Shown: in pieces, positions 43,187 to 53,562 of the stretch
Layout of the letters: the number at the start of each line of letters is the position of its first letter
Position numbering within the stretch: position 1 is the stretch's first letter
DNA from: Roseibium limicola
GTDB taxonomy: Bacteria; Pseudomonadota; Alphaproteobacteria; Rhizobiales; Stappiaceae
NCBI RefSeq assembly: GCF_017313085.1
Contig: NZ_JAFLNF010000007.1
Span: forward strand, 124,001-188,000
Direction: 5' to 3'
Length of the DNA stretch: 64,000 bases
Notes under the pieces: model-generated
Seen by the model: the letters and a program-made list of their open reading frames with translations, nothing else
Database searches by the model: none
Told to the model about the DNA's origin: nothing
Translations under genes and position numbers: made by a program

Positions 43187-46100
43187 TTGTCGATCCGTAA
43201 AATTCTTGTCGCCAACCGTTCGGAAATCGCGATCCGTATTTTTCGCGCTGCAAACGAACTCGGACTGAAGACAGTCGCCATCTTCGCAGAGCAAGACAAG
43301 TTGGCCCTCCATCGGTTCAAGTCCGATGAAGCCTACCAGGTCGGAAAAGGCCTCGGCCCGATTGAAGCCTATCTCAATATCCCCGACATCATCCGCATCG
43401 CCAAACAGGCCAACGTCGACGCCATCCACCCAGGCTACGGCCTGCTGTCGGAAAGCCCGGAATTTGCGGAAGCCTGCAGTGACGCAGGCCTGATCTTCAT
43501 TGGCCCAACGCCAGAAACAATGCGCCGTCTCGGCAACAAGGTCGCCGCCCGCGAGCTGGCAATTGCCGCTGGCGTTCCCGTCATGCCAGCCACAGACCCG
43601 CTACCAGACGACATGGACGAGATCAAGAAGCAGGCACTTGAAATCGGCTACCCGGTGATGCTGAAGGCCTCCTGGGGCGGTGGCGGACGCGGCATGCGTG
43701 TCATTCCGGACGAGGAAACCCTGCTCAAGGACGTGACCGCAGCCAAGCGCGAAGCCATGGCCGCGTTTGGCAAGGACGAAATCTATCTGGAAAAACTGGT
43801 CGAGCGTGCCCGCCACGTCGAAGTCCAAATCCTCGGCGATGGTCAGGGCGGCCTGGTTCATCTGTTTGAGCGCGACTGTTCCATCCAGCGCCGCCATCAG
43901 AAAGTGGTCGAGCGCGCGCCCGCCCCCTACATCAGCCCGGACAAGCGCGCCGAACTTTGCGAATACGGCCTGAAAATCGGCAAGGAAGTCAATTACCGCG
44001 GCGCCGGCACTGTCGAATTCCTGATGGATACGGACACCGACGAAGTCTACTTCATCGAAGTGAACCCGCGTGTTCAGGTGGAACATACGGTCACCGAAGA
44101 AGTGACCGGTATCGACATCGTCAAGGCTCAGATCCAGATCCTCGACGGTCACAAGATCGGCAGCGCGGAGAGCGGCGTCCCCGAGCAGGCCGACATTCGC
44201 CTCAACGGCCACGCCCTGCAATGCCGCATCACCACGGAAGATCCGGAACAGAATTTCATTCCGGATTATGGTCGTATCACCGCCTATCGCGGCGCGACCG
44301 GTTTTGGCATCCGGCTTGACGGTGGCACGGCCTATTCCGGCGCCGTGATCACCCGGTTTTATGACCCGTTGCTGGAAAAAGTGACCGCCTGGGCGCCGAC
44401 TGCTGAAGAAGCCTGCAAGCGCATGGATCGCGCCCTCCGGGAATTCCGCATCCGTGGCGTGGCAACCAACCTCGAGTTTCTCGAAAACATCATCGGACAC
44501 CCGAAATTCCGCGCCAGCGATTACACCACCCGCTTCATCGACACCACGCCGGAACTCTTCGCCCAGACACGCCGCCAGGACCGGGCGACGAAGCTCCTGA
44601 CCTATATTGCCGACGTCTCGGTCAACGGCCATCCGGAAACCCGCGACCGGCCGGAACCTTCAAAAGACGCCATGCTCCCCGAGGTGCCGCACTTTGGTGA
44701 GACCAAGCCGGACGGCACGCGCCAGTTGCTGGACCAGCTTGGCCCCAAGGGGTTCGCCTCCTGGATGAAGGATCAGAAGCGGGTGCTCGTCACCGACACG
44801 ACCATGCGCGATGCGCATCAGTCACTGCTGGCCACCCGCATGCGCAGCCATGACATCGTTGGGATCTCCGACGCTTATGCCAGTGGGTTGCCGGAATTGT
44901 TCTCGCTGGAATGCTGGGGCGGCGCCACTTTTGATGTGGCCATGCGCTTCCTGACGGAAAGCCCGTGGGAGCGGCTGGCCCAAATTCGAGCCAAGGCGCC
45001 GAATATCCTGCTGCAAATGCTGCTGCGTGGCTCCAACGGCGTCGGTTACACGAATTATCCCGACAATGTGGTGAAGTTCTTCGTCAAGGAAGCCGCAGAG
45101 GCCGGCGTCGACCTGTTCCGCGTGTTTGACTGCCTGAACTGGGTGGAGAACATGCGCGTTTCCATGGACGCGGTGGTGGACTCCGGCAAACTCTGTGAAG
45201 GCGTGCTTTGCTACACCGGCGATCTGCTCGACAGCGCCCGTCCGAAGTACGACCTCAAATATTACGTCGGGCTGGTGCATGAGCTGGAGGCCGCAGGGGC
45301 CCACATCATTGGCATCAAGGACATGGCCGGTCTGCTGAAGCCGGAAGCCGCGCGCCAGCTGGTCACCACCCTGCGCCAGGAAACCGACCTGCCACTGCAC
45401 CTCCACACCCATGACACCTCCGGCATTTCTGCCGCAACAATCCTGGCTGCGGTTGACGCTGGCGTCGACGCCGTCGATGCAGCAATGGATGCCCTGTCCG
45501 GCATGACGTCGCAGGCCTGCCTCGGCTCCATCGTCGAAGCACTGCGCGGCACAGATCGGGCGACCGGTCTGGATCCCGAAAGCATTCGCAGGATCTCGTT
45601 TTACTGGGAAGCCGTGCGTAACCAGTACGCCGCTTTCGAAAGCGATCTGAAGGCCGGTGCGTCGGAAGTTTATCTGCACGAAATGCCTGGTGGCCAGTTC
45701 ACAAACCTCAAGGAGCAGGCCCGCTCGCTTGGTCTTGAAAGCCGCTGGCACGAGGTGGCGCAAGCCTACCGCGATGCCAACATGCTGTTCGGCGACATCG
45801 TCAAGGTCACGCCCTCCTCCAAGGTGGTCGGCGACATGGCTCTGATGATGGTCAGCCAGGGTCTGACGGCGCAAGATGTCGCTGATCCGTCCAAGGATGT
45901 CGCCTTCCCTGACAGCGTCATCCAGATGCTGCATGGCGATCTCGGTCAGTCACCCGGCGGTTGGCCCGAAGCCATTCAAAAGAAGGCCCTGAAGGGCGGC
46001 CAGCCGATCATCGTACGTCCGGGCTCGCTTATCCCCGCAGCAGATCTCGATGCAGAACGCGACAAGCTGAAGGAAATCATCGGCGCCGAGCCGACCAATC

Positions 46101-46627
46101 AGGACCTGGCCGCCTACCTGATGTATCCGAAGGTCTTTTCCGACTTCGACAAGGCTCAACAGCTCTATGGCCCCACGGAGGTTTTGCCGACGCCGGTCTA
46201 CTTCTACGGGCTGGAAGTCGGTGATGAGATCCTCGTCGAACTGGAACCGGGGAAAGCCCTCGTCGTCGTTTGTCAGGCCATTGGCGAGACGGATGAGAAC
46301 GGCGACCGCAAGGTGTTCTTCGAGCTCAACGGCCAACCACGGATCATCAAGGTTCCGGACCGGATCCACGGTGCAACCGGGGCAGCGGCAAAGCGCAAGG
46401 CCGAGGAAGGAAATGCCAACCATCTGGGCGCGCCGATGCCTGGCGTGATCTCGACAATCGCGATTCAGTCAGGCCAAACAGTCAAAGCTGGCGACATGCT
46501 GCTGTCCATCGAGGCAATGAAGATGGAGACCGCTCTCCATGCCGAACGCGATGGCGAAATCTCCGAAATTCTCGTCACCCACGGCAGCCAGATCGACGCC
46601 AAGGACCTGCTGATCGTCTACAAATGA
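43187..46627 (+). CDS. pyc: Pyruvate carboxylase
   Basis: 1146 residues from TTG 43187, chosen because AGGGAG lies 7 bases upstream and LSIRKILVANRSEIAIRIFR is the normal enzyme start. The biotin carboxylase domain has the ATP-grasp glycine loop SWGGGGRGMRVI and FLMDTDTDEVYFIEVNPRVQ. The carboxyltransferase domain has VTDTTMRDAHQSLLATRMRS and the metal-binding HLHTHDTSG. The C-terminal biotinyl domain carries the biotinylated Lys in LSIEAMKMET. It carboxylates pyruvate to oxaloacetate for anaplerosis and gluconeogenesis. Full-length single-chain form, about 1150 residues. Confidence 0.97.
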   Translation: MSIRKILVANRSEIAIRIFRAANELGLKTVAIFAEQDKLALHRFKSDEAYQVGKGLGPIEAYLNIPDIIRIAKQANVDAIHPGYGLLSESPEFAEACSDAGLIFIGPTPETMRRLGNKVAARELAIAAGVPVMPATDPLPDDMDEIKKQALEIGYPVMLKASWGGGGRGMRVIPDEETLLKDVTAAKREAMAAFGKDEIYLEKLVERARHVEVQILGDGQGGLVHLFERDCSIQRRHQKVVERAPAPYISPDKRAELCEYGLKIGKEVNYRGAGTVEFLMDTDTDEVYFIEVNPRVQVEHTVTEEVTGIDIVKAQIQILDGHKIGSAESGVPEQADIRLNGHALQCRITTEDPEQNFIPDYGRITAYRGATGFGIRLDGGTAYSGAVITRFYDPLLEKVTAWAPTAEEACKRMDRALREFRIRGVATNLEFLENIIGHPKFRASDYTTRFIDTTPELFAQTRRQDRATKLLTYIADVSVNGHPETRDRPEPSKDAMLPEVPHFGETKPDGTRQLLDQLGPKGFASWMKDQKRVLVTDTTMRDAHQSLLATRMRSHDIVGISDAYASGLPELFSLECWGGATFDVAMRFLTESPWERLAQIRAKAPNILLQMLLRGSNGVGYTNYPDNVVKFFVKEAAEAGVDLFRVFDCLNWVENMRVSMDAVVDSGKLCEGVLCYTGDLLDSARPKYDLKYYVGLVHELEAAGAHIIGIKDMAGLLKPEAARQLVTTLRQETDLPLHLHTHDTSGISAATILAAVDAGVDAVDAAMDALSGMTSQACLGSIVEALRGTDRATGLDPESIRRISFYWEAVRNQYAAFESDLKAGASEVYLHEMPGGQFTNLKEQARSLGLESRWHEVAQAYRDANMLFGDIVKVTPSSKVVGDMALMMVSQGLTAQDVADPSKDVAFPDSVIQMLHGDLGQSPGGWPEAIQKKALKGGQPIIVRPGSLIPAADLDAERDKLKEIIGAEPTNQDLAAYLMYPKVFSDFDKAQQLYGPTEVLPTPVYFYGLEVGDEILVELEPGKALVVVCQAIGETDENGDRKVFFELNGQPRIIKVPDRIHGATGAAAKRKAEEGNANHLGAPMPGVISTIAIQSGQTVKAGDMLLSIEAMKMETALHAERDGEISEILVTHGSQIDAKDLLIVYK

Positions 46628-46661
46628 TCAAGCAGGTCTAACGGCCAGAGCCTTCGCCAGT

Positions 46662-46741
46662 GTCATCCTCGGGCGTGTCCCGAGGATACAGAACAGCCTT
46701 TGATTCAAAACAATGGGTGCCCGGGGCAAGCCCGGCATGAC
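46662..46741. repeat. Short interspersed palindromic repeat element
   Basis: GTCATCCTCGGG and CCCGAGGAT (46662-46688) form one hairpin; GGGTGCCCGGGGC and GCCCGGCATGAC (46715-46741) form a second. The unit opens with GTCAT and ends with ATGAC, so it is a larger imperfect palindrome. Intergenic elements of this style, with CTCGGG-GTCCCGAGGAT arms, are scattered in many alphaproteobacterial genomes. It lies 34 bases past the pyruvate carboxylase stop and may act as its terminator or mRNA stabiliser. Confidence 0.6.
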
Positions 46742-46795
46742 AGAGGAGAGGGAAGGAACCGGGGCTTACACAGGCTTGCCCCTTTGCTCATACCT

Positions 46796-47071
46796 TCAAA
46801 AATCAACCGTCAGACCTTTGATTTCCCAATCTTCGTAGCGCGTTGGCTCCAGACCGCCGCGGCCATCAACTTCCTTCGGCAACTTCTGCTGTCGCGCATC
46901 GATTTCCTTGCGGCGGGCTTCCGCTTCCTGCAAGGCCCGCTGTGCCGCAGGGGGCAAGTCCTCAAATTTGCGCGCCGGCTGTTCATCCGTCTTCGGCGCC
47001 AGGGACGGTGCGTCGGCAGCGACCGTGTAGCCGGGCATTGCGGTGGAGGGCACTTTCGGTGTGTCGGACAT
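46796..47071 (-). CDS. DUF1674 protein, SDHAF4-like succinate dehydrogenase assembly factor
   Basis: 91 residues. The C-terminal motif DGRGGLEPTRYEDWEIKGLT, ending VDF, is the DUF1674/SDHAF4 signature (GRxGxEPTRYGDWExKG). The N-terminal part is a disordered Pro/Ala linker and a helix (LPPAAQRALQEAEARRKEID). In mitochondria SDHAF4 binds the flavinylated SdhA subunit and helps assemble succinate dehydrogenase; the bacterial proteins are assumed to do likewise. Convergent with pyc, divergent from htpX. Confidence 0.88.
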   Translation of the reverse strand: MSDTPKVPSTAMPGYTVAADAPSLAPKTDEQPARKFEDLPPAAQRALQEAEARRKEIDARQQKLPKEVDGRGGLEPTRYEDWEIKGLTVDF

Positions 47072-47218
47072 GATGTCGGCTCTTCTGATCTGTCAGCATT
47101 TCGACCGTTCATCGAATGCAACAAACCTTGCGCAAACGGCGGAACGATCCCATTTCTTCTGAAGTTGGGATATAGAGCCCCACGCTGACGAATGCAAAAA
47201 GGTCTTGGACGGGCAAAG

Positions 47219-48172
47219 ATGAATTACATCAAGACGGCAATGCTTCTTGCGGGCATGACCGCTTTGTTCATGGGCATCGGTTTCATGATCGGCGGTCAGG
47301 CGGGCATGATGATCGCGCTCGTGATCGCAGCTGCGATGAACCTTTTCGGATATTGGAACTCCGACAAGATGGTCCTGCGCATGCACAATGCGCAGGAAAT
47401 TGACGAAAGCTCCGCCCCTGAATATTACGGTCTGGTGCGCCAGCTCGCCGCCCGTGCGGACTTGCCGATGCCAAAAGTCTATCTGATTGACAACCCGCAA
47501 CCGAACGCCTTCGCCACCGGGAGAAACCCGGAGAATGCTGCCGTCGCCGCAACCACTGGCCTGCTGCACATGCTCAGCCGTCAGGAAGTCGCTGGCGTGA
47601 TGGCGCACGAGTTGGCGCATGTGAAAAACCGCGACACGCTGATCATGACGATCACGGCGACACTTGCCGGAGCGATCTCCATGCTGGGCAACTTCGCCTT
47701 CTTCTTTGGCGGCAATCGGGACAACAACAATCCCTTCGGCTTCATCGGCGTTCTGGCAGCGATGATCGTCGCTCCGATGGCGGCCATGCTCGTTCAGATG
47801 GCAATTTCGCGAACCCGCGAATATGCCGCCGACCGGATGGGCGCTGAAATCTGTGGCGAGCCCATGGCCCTGGCTTCCGCCCTCAACAAGATTGCTGGCG
47901 GCGTCGCGCAGGTGCGCAATCCGGACGCGGAACATAATCCCGCCACCGCCCACATGTTCATCATCAATCCGCTGTCGGGAGAGAAGATGGACAACCTGTT
48001 CTCCACTCACCCGGCAACCGAAAACCGCATCGCGGCGCTGCGTGAAATGGCCTCCACTGGCGGCTCAGCCGCCTTCCGGAGCGCCCCTTCCCGACCAAAG
48101 GCGACAGCGCCGCATTCCGGCAGCTCTCCCGTGCCGGATCATCCACGCCGCCCCAAAGGCCCCTGGGGCTAA
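47219..48172 (+). CDS. htpX: Zinc metalloprotease HtpX
   Basis: 317 residues from ATG 47219 ([20 protein letters not shown]), the standard HtpX start; the frame extends 9 codons upstream without support. Two N-terminal membrane segments, then the zinc site [19 protein letters not shown] (HExxH), two further membrane segments and the third ligand Glu in [14 protein letters not shown]. It is an inner-membrane M48 protease that degrades misfolded membrane proteins and is usually induced by envelope stress. The C-terminal extension after [17 protein letters not shown] is Pro/Ser-rich. Confidence 0.95.
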   Translation: MNYIKTAMLLAGMTALFMGIGFMIGGQAGMMIALVIAAAMNLFGYWNSDKMVLRMHNAQEIDESSAPEYYGLVRQLAARADLPMPKVYLIDNPQPNAFATGRNPENAAVAATTGLLHMLSRQEVAGVMAHELAHVKNRDTLIMTITATLAGAISMLGNFAFFFGGNRDNNNPFGFIGVLAAMIVAPMAAMLVQMAISRTREYAADRMGAEICGEPMALASALNKIAGGVAQVRNPDAEHNPATAHMFIINPLSGEKMDNLFSTHPATENRIAALREMASTGGSAAFRSAPSRPKATAPHSGSSPVPDHPRRPKGPWG

Positions 48173-48329
48173 GCCCATGTCAAAGCACCCGTAAGCCACG
48201 TTGCAAGAAAAGGCTTTCGCCGGTCACTCCCCACGCCTAAACTGGCCGCAACACGCGCCGCTGTCCGGACCCGGGCTGCGGCGCCTCTTGTTTAACGTGC
48301 AAGACACCCAAAAAGACTGGATCAAATCC

Positions 48330-49736
48330 GTGGCACGAACTTCCGACGGCCCGCACCGCACCAACCGCCCCAATGCTCCAAAGACCGAAGGAGCGCTGTC
48401 CGCGATGGCCGCCAAACCGGGCTTTGCCGCACGCAAAGCTGCAGCCGATATTCTCGGCAACGTGGTTCACAAGCGGCATGCAATTGATGCGGAGCTGGAC
48501 CTGCAGTCCGGCCACAGCGGGTTCAGAAGCTTGCCTAATAACGACCGCGGGCTCGTCCGGGCCATCGTCGGCGCCTCCCTGCGCCACCGCGGAGAGATCA
48601 ACGAAATTCTGGCGCGTTTGCTCGACCGCAAGATTCCGGAGAAGACCGGACGTGTGGTCGACATTCTGCATATTGCCATCGCCCAGATGCTTTTCCTCGA
48701 AGTGCCGGATCGGGCGGCCGTCGATCTTGCCGTTGACCACGCCGGCGCCGACCGCCGGGCCCGCCCTTACAAAGGCCTGGTCAACGGAGTGTTGCGCCGC
48801 CTGGGCCGGGAGCGTGCGAACGTCACCGCCGAGCTTGATGCGATACGATTGAACACCCCTGACTGGCTCTATGAGAGTTGGGTTGAAAGCTTTGACGCCG
48901 CCACGGCCCGCGCGATTGCCGAAGCCCATCAGGGCGAAGCTGGCATCGATTTGAGCTTCAAGGAGTGGAGCGACGAGAACGCGAAAACCTGGGCTGAAAA
49001 GCTCGGCGGAACCATCGTCGCCGGCGGCTCCATCCGGCTCAACGAAAAATCCGCGGTTGATCAGCTGGAAGGCTACTCGGATGGCATCTGGTGGGTTCAG
49101 GACGCCGCCGCCACGCTACCCGCCCGTCTTCTCGGCGACATTGCCGGCAAAAAGGTCGCCGACCTGTGCGCTGCGCCCGGTGGCAAGACGTTGCAGCTCG
49201 CTGCCGCCGGAGCAAATGTCACCGCAGTCGATATCTCCAAAAGCCGACTAAAGCGGGTGAGTGAAAATCTGGCACGCCTCAAGCTGCAGGCCGATGTGGT
49301 CACTGCCGATCTGAAGACATGGGAACCAACCGAGCCGTTCGATGCCATTCTGCTCGATGCCCCCTGCAGTGCCACCGGCACCATCCGCCGCCATCCAGAC
49401 CTGCCCTGGATCAAACAGGCCTATGACATCGGCAAGCTGTCAGAGATCCAGAGCGAACTGCTGGAACGCGCCCTGTCCTGGCTGAAGCCCGGTGGAACCT
49501 TGGTGTATTGCACCTGTTCGCTGCAGCCCGAAGAAGGCGTCGCACAGATTGACGCGCTTCTGAAGAACCGCCAGGACGTAGAAATCCTGCCGGTCAAGGC
49601 CGAAGAAATCGGCGGTCTGGACACAAGCATCACGCCGCAGGGCTTCCTGCGGACCCTGCCGTTCCATCCCGCCACTGCCGACGGGTCTTTAATCGGCCTC
49701 GATGGCTTTTTTGCCGCTCGCCTTCGCAAGTTTTAA
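48330..49736 (+). CDS. rsmB: 16S rRNA (cytosine-5-)-methyltransferase, RsmB type
   Basis: 468 residues from GTG 48330; ATG 48405 (MAAKPGFAARKAAADILGNV) is a strong alternative because the conserved NusB-like domain begins there. NusB-like N-terminal domain (LRHRGEINEILARLLDRKIP). The Rossmann methyltransferase domain has VADLCAAPGGKTLQLAA, DAILLDAPCSATGTIRRHPD with the first Cys in APCS, and LVYCTCSLQPEEG with the second Cys. The two-Cys arrangement is that of RNA m5C methylases; the target is probably C967 of 16S rRNA. The next gene is the heparinase-like one. Confidence 0.9.
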   Translation: MARTSDGPHRTNRPNAPKTEGALSAMAAKPGFAARKAAADILGNVVHKRHAIDAELDLQSGHSGFRSLPNNDRGLVRAIVGASLRHRGEINEILARLLDRKIPEKTGRVVDILHIAIAQMLFLEVPDRAAVDLAVDHAGADRRARPYKGLVNGVLRRLGRERANVTAELDAIRLNTPDWLYESWVESFDAATARAIAEAHQGEAGIDLSFKEWSDENAKTWAEKLGGTIVAGGSIRLNEKSAVDQLEGYSDGIWWVQDAAATLPARLLGDIAGKKVADLCAAPGGKTLQLAAAGANVTAVDISKSRLKRVSENLARLKLQADVVTADLKTWEPTEPFDAILLDAPCSATGTIRRHPDLPWIKQAYDIGKLSEIQSELLERALSWLKPGGTLVYCTCSLQPEEGVAQIDALLKNRQDVEILPVKAEEIGGLDTSITPQGFLRTLPFHPATADGSLIGLDGFFAARLRKF

Positions 49737-49869
49737 CGCGGAATAAACCGTTAATAGGGCCTATTTAGAGGTAAGCATTTGCTAACCTTAATAGTTTGCA
49801 TCAAATCGAGCGAAGGGTCGGGCCCATTTTCGGACGTCCGCAGACAGTAATCCAGGAGGTGACCCAGCG

Positions 49870-51708
49870 ATGAAAGCGGTCACCGAACAGGGCCGAATCT
49901 GGCGCCTGGCGATGGGTCATGTCTGGCAAAAGGGCATGCGCTGGTTTCACGGTGGCCCGTTGTTTCGTCTGCTGCCCAGCCCCTCGGTCCCTGACCGGCT
50001 GGTCATTGCCCCGCAAGACCTGCGAACGGCTGATGAGACCAATGCCGCCGACATCTACGGCGGCCGCTTCCTGTTTTCCGGACATCTGGTCGAAACCCGT
50101 GGACAGTCACCGTTTTTGACGGAAGGCGCTCATCCCGATTGGTATCGCTCACTGCACGGCTTCGAATGGCTGCGCGATCTGCGCGCAACAAGCAGTCAGA
50201 TCTCCCGTCAGAACGCCCGTGTACTCGCCGATGACTGGATCACCCATTGTGGTCGTTGGGACCGGGTTGCCTGGCAGCCCCCCGTTGTCACCCGGCGCAT
50301 GCTGTCGTGGCTGTCCCATTCGCCATTTCTGCTGGAAGAAAGCGACCGGGACTTCTACACGCGCTTCCTGAGGTCCCTCGCCCGGCATCAGCGTTATCTG
50401 CGCCGAACCATCAACGACACCCAGGACGGGGTCGAGCGGCTACAGGCAGCTCTGGCCATCGCCGCCGCAAGCGTCTGCCTGTCCGGTCAGTCGCGCTTCA
50501 CGCGGCAGGCATTGCGCCGCCTCGACTACGAGCTGGCGCGCCAGATCCTGCCAGATGGCGGTCATGTGTCGCGCAACCCCCGCGCGCTGGTCGAGATCCT
50601 CGCAGACCTCCTGCCTGTCCGGCAGGTGTTCCTGGCGCAGGGGCTGGAAATGACCGACACGGTCATCCAGTCCGTCGACCGTATGATGCCGATGCTGCGC
50701 TTTTTCCGACATCACGACGGCGCTCTGGCGCATTTCAACGGCATGGGGTCTACCCCAAACGATCTTGTCGCGACCATCATGGCCTACGATGATGCCCGTG
50801 GAGCGGCGCCCCTAAATGTTCCACACACCGGCTATCAGCGCCTAATCGGCAATCAGAGCGTCATGATCATGGACACGGGTCTGCCACCGAGAGATGCCGT
50901 CAGCGGATCTGCCCATGCCGGCTGTTTGTCCTTTGAATTCTCCTCCGGGCTCAACCGGATCATCGTCAATTGCGGCGTCTCAGAGCGCAGCAGCGATGCT
51001 TGGCGCAAAGTCAGCCGCTCAACTCCGGCTCATTCCACCGCGACTCTGGAAGACACCTCGTCTTGCCGGTTCCTGGCGGTCTGGCCGTTCAGCCGCTGGC
51101 TCGGGGCGCCCGTCGTCGCCGGCCCCAAAACGGTCCCGGTGGAACGCCAGCAAGATGAAGCAGGAACCCGTGTCACCGCCTCCCACGATGGATATCTGTC
51201 GGCTTTCGGCACCATCCATTGCCGCGATGTCCGCCTCGCAGGCGATGGCTCGGTGCTCGATGGAATTGATAGTTTTCCGCAGACCAAACCGAACAAGGTG
51301 GGCGATCAGTTTGCCATCCGCTTCCATCTTCATCCCTTGATTAAGGCCAGCGTCCTGCGCGGCGGCACTGCCGTATTGCTGGTTTGCCCGGACGGCGAAG
51401 CATGGGAATTCGATTCACCCGGTCAGGAGCTGGCACTGGAGGATTCCATCTATCTGTCTGACGTCTACGGCCACCGCAAGACCATGCAGATGGTCATATA
51501 TGGGCGTATCGCATCGTCCCCTGCAGTCGTCTGGCAGTTCCGTCGCACTGCCGTGGCCAACACGGAACGTCGACCGCTCAACAGAGTGCGGGCTGAAGCT
51601 CTGGAAACACCGGAACTGCCCCTCGAGACGCCCGATGAGCACGAGGAAACCGGCATTGACCTGACGTCCCAGGCAGCGTCAGGTTCTGACGAGGTTTCGC
51701 CCCCCTGA
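49870..51708 (+). CDS. Heparinase II/III family protein
   Basis: 612 residues with a strong AGGAGG site 11 bases before the ATG. The N-terminal alpha/alpha toroid domain includes FEWLRDLRATSSQISRQNAR, ILPDGGHVSRNPRALVEILA and LPVRQVFLAQGLEMTDTVIQ. The C-terminal beta-sandwich of the heparinase II/III family includes FEFSSGLNRIIVNCGVSE and HSTATLEDTSSCRFL. No signal peptide is evident. Members next to rsmB and purH are conserved in alphaproteobacteria; the substrate, presumably an acidic polysaccharide, is unknown. Confidence 0.88.
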   Translation: MKAVTEQGRIWRLAMGHVWQKGMRWFHGGPLFRLLPSPSVPDRLVIAPQDLRTADETNAADIYGGRFLFSGHLVETRGQSPFLTEGAHPDWYRSLHGFEWLRDLRATSSQISRQNARVLADDWITHCGRWDRVAWQPPVVTRRMLSWLSHSPFLLEESDRDFYTRFLRSLARHQRYLRRTINDTQDGVERLQAALAIAAASVCLSGQSRFTRQALRRLDYELARQILPDGGHVSRNPRALVEILADLLPVRQVFLAQGLEMTDTVIQSVDRMMPMLRFFRHHDGALAHFNGMGSTPNDLVATIMAYDDARGAAPLNVPHTGYQRLIGNQSVMIMDTGLPPRDAVSGSAHAGCLSFEFSSGLNRIIVNCGVSERSSDAWRKVSRSTPAHSTATLEDTSSCRFLAVWPFSRWLGAPVVAGPKTVPVERQQDEAGTRVTASHDGYLSAFGTIHCRDVRLAGDGSVLDGIDSFPQTKPNKVGDQFAIRFHLHPLIKASVLRGGTAVLLVCPDGEAWEFDSPGQELALEDSIYLSDVYGHRKTMQMVIYGRIASSPAVVWQFRRTAVANTERRPLNRVRAEALETPELPLETPDEHEETGIDLTSQAASGSDEVSPP

Positions 51709-51879
51709 CGATCACACTTCCTCCTGAAGTTAATCGGCTCAATATAAGTCGAACCAGGTCCACGCCCCGTTTCTACAGTCGGAATGGCCGCAAACTGCGC
51801 TCTTAGGCTTTTGATTTTCCAGCTTTCGTGATACGGGCACGCCAATCCTCCCGTCTCTCCAATTCACGAGGCAAACTTC

Positions 51880-53496
51880 ATGGCCATCGCGTCCAAGAGT
51901 GTTCCCGTACCGCCGCTCGTTCCGGTGAAACGCGCGCTGCTTTCCGTTTTCGACAAAACCGGGCTTGTGCCCTTCGCCAAGGCGCTTTCCGAGCGCGGCG
52001 TCGAGCTCGTCTCCACCGGCGGCTCTTACAAGGCGCTCCAGGAAGCCGGCCTTGAAGTCCTCGACATTTCGGAAGTCACCAACTTCCCCGAGATCATGGA
52101 CGGCCGGGTCAAGACACTCCATCCGAGCGTTCATGGCGGCCTGCTCTCCATTCGCGATGACGCCGACCATCAGGCGGCCATGTCAGAACACGGCATCACT
52201 GGCATCGACCTGTTCTGCGGCAATCTCTATCCGTTTGAGGATGTTGTTGCGAAGGGTGCTAACTACGCGACCGGGATCGAGAACATCGACATCGGCGGCC
52301 CGGCGATGACCCGTGCGGCTGCCAAGAACCACGCCTATGTGACCGTGGTGACGGATCCTGCAGACTACGATGATGTGATCGCCGCTCTGGATGCAAACAA
52401 CGGCCAGTCGCCGATCGACCTGCGCAAGAAGCTGGCCCTGAAGGCGTTTGCCCGCACCGCCGCCTATGATGCAGCTGTTTCCAACTGGATGGCCGATCAG
52501 CTTGAGGAAGCCACTCCGGCGCACCGCGCTGTTGGCGGCTCATTGGCCGAAGTCATGCGCTACGGAGAGAACCCGCATCAGTCGGCCGGCTTCTACAAGA
52601 CCGGCGAAAAGCGCCCAGGCGTCGCATCAGCGCGCCAGCTTCAGGGCAAGACCCTGTCCTACAACAACATCAACGACACGGATGCCGCCTTCGAGCTGGT
52701 CAGTGAATTTGACCCTGCCCGCACATCCGCTGTTGCCATCATCAAACACGCCAACCCCTGTGGCGTGGCGGAAGCCGCAAGCCTGCGCGAAGCCTACGAG
52801 CTGGCGCTGCGCTGCGACCCGGTTTCGGCCTTCGGTGGCATTGTCGCCCTGAATGGCAAGCTTGATGCAGAAGCCGCCAGCGAAATCGTCAAGGTCTTCA
52901 CCGAGGTGATCATCGCGCCAGACGCCGATGAAGCCGCACTGGAAATCATCGCCGCCAAGAAGAACCTGCGCCTGCTGCTCACCGGGGGGCTTGCCGATCC
53001 GCGTGCCAAGGGCCTGTTCGTCAAGTCCGTTGCCGGTGGCCTGCTGGTGCAGAACCGTGACAACGGCGTCGTTGACGATCTCGACCTCAAGGTGGTGACC
53101 AAGCGGGCCCCGAGCGAGCAGGAACTCAGCGATCTGAAGTTTGCCTTCCGCGTTGCCAAGCACGTCAAGTCCAACGCCATCGTCTATGCCAAGGACGGCG
53201 CCACCGTTGGTGTCGGTGCAGGCCAGATGAGCCGCATTGACAGCGCTCGTATCGCCGCCCGCAAGGCACAGGACGCAACAGAAGCCGCCGGATTGAGCGA
53301 AGCTCTGACCAAGGGCTGCGTTGTGGCCTCGGACGCCTTCTTCCCGTTTGCCGATGGCCTGCTGTCTGCGGCAGAGGCGGGCGCAACCGCAGTGATCCAG
53401 CCTGGTGGATCAATGCGCGATGACGAAGTGATCGCCGCTGCCGACGAAGCCGGTCTAGCCATGGTCCTGACGGGAATGCGCCACTTCCGCCACTAA
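51880..53496 (+). CDS. purH: Bifunctional AICAR transformylase / IMP cyclohydrolase
   Basis: 538 residues, the usual length. The IMP cyclohydrolase domain starts [20 protein letters not shown] and contains [15 protein letters not shown]. The transformylase domain contains [46 protein letters not shown] with the catalytic Lys-His, and [18 protein letters not shown] near the end. It performs the last two steps of de novo IMP synthesis in the cytoplasm. Same direction as rsmB and the heparinase-like gene. Confidence 0.97.
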   Translation: MAIASKSVPVPPLVPVKRALLSVFDKTGLVPFAKALSERGVELVSTGGSYKALQEAGLEVLDISEVTNFPEIMDGRVKTLHPSVHGGLLSIRDDADHQAAMSEHGITGIDLFCGNLYPFEDVVAKGANYATGIENIDIGGPAMTRAAAKNHAYVTVVTDPADYDDVIAALDANNGQSPIDLRKKLALKAFARTAAYDAAVSNWMADQLEEATPAHRAVGGSLAEVMRYGENPHQSAGFYKTGEKRPGVASARQLQGKTLSYNNINDTDAAFELVSEFDPARTSAVAIIKHANPCGVAEAASLREAYELALRCDPVSAFGGIVALNGKLDAEAASEIVKVFTEVIIAPDADEAALEIIAAKKNLRLLLTGGLADPRAKGLFVKSVAGGLLVQNRDNGVVDDLDLKVVTKRAPSEQELSDLKFAFRVAKHVKSNAIVYAKDGATVGVGAGQMSRIDSARIAARKAQDATEAAGLSEALTKGCVVASDAFFPFADGLLSAAEAGATAVIQPGGSMRDDEVIAAADEAGLAMVLTGMRHFRH

Positions 53497-53538
53497 GCCC
53501 GTGGCATGACACATTGACCTGCTCTTGCAGGTGACCCC

Positions 53539-53562
53539 GAGGCGCGGCTAACCCCGCGCCTC
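53539..53562. terminator. Hairpin between convergent purH and MFS transporter genes
   Basis: GAGGCGCGG at 53539-53547 and CCGCGCCTC at 53554-53562 form a 9-bp stem. The loop contains the stop codon of the minus-strand transporter gene (53548-53550). The two genes converge here, so it may serve as a bidirectional terminator, although no clear U-run follows. Confidence 0.5.
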
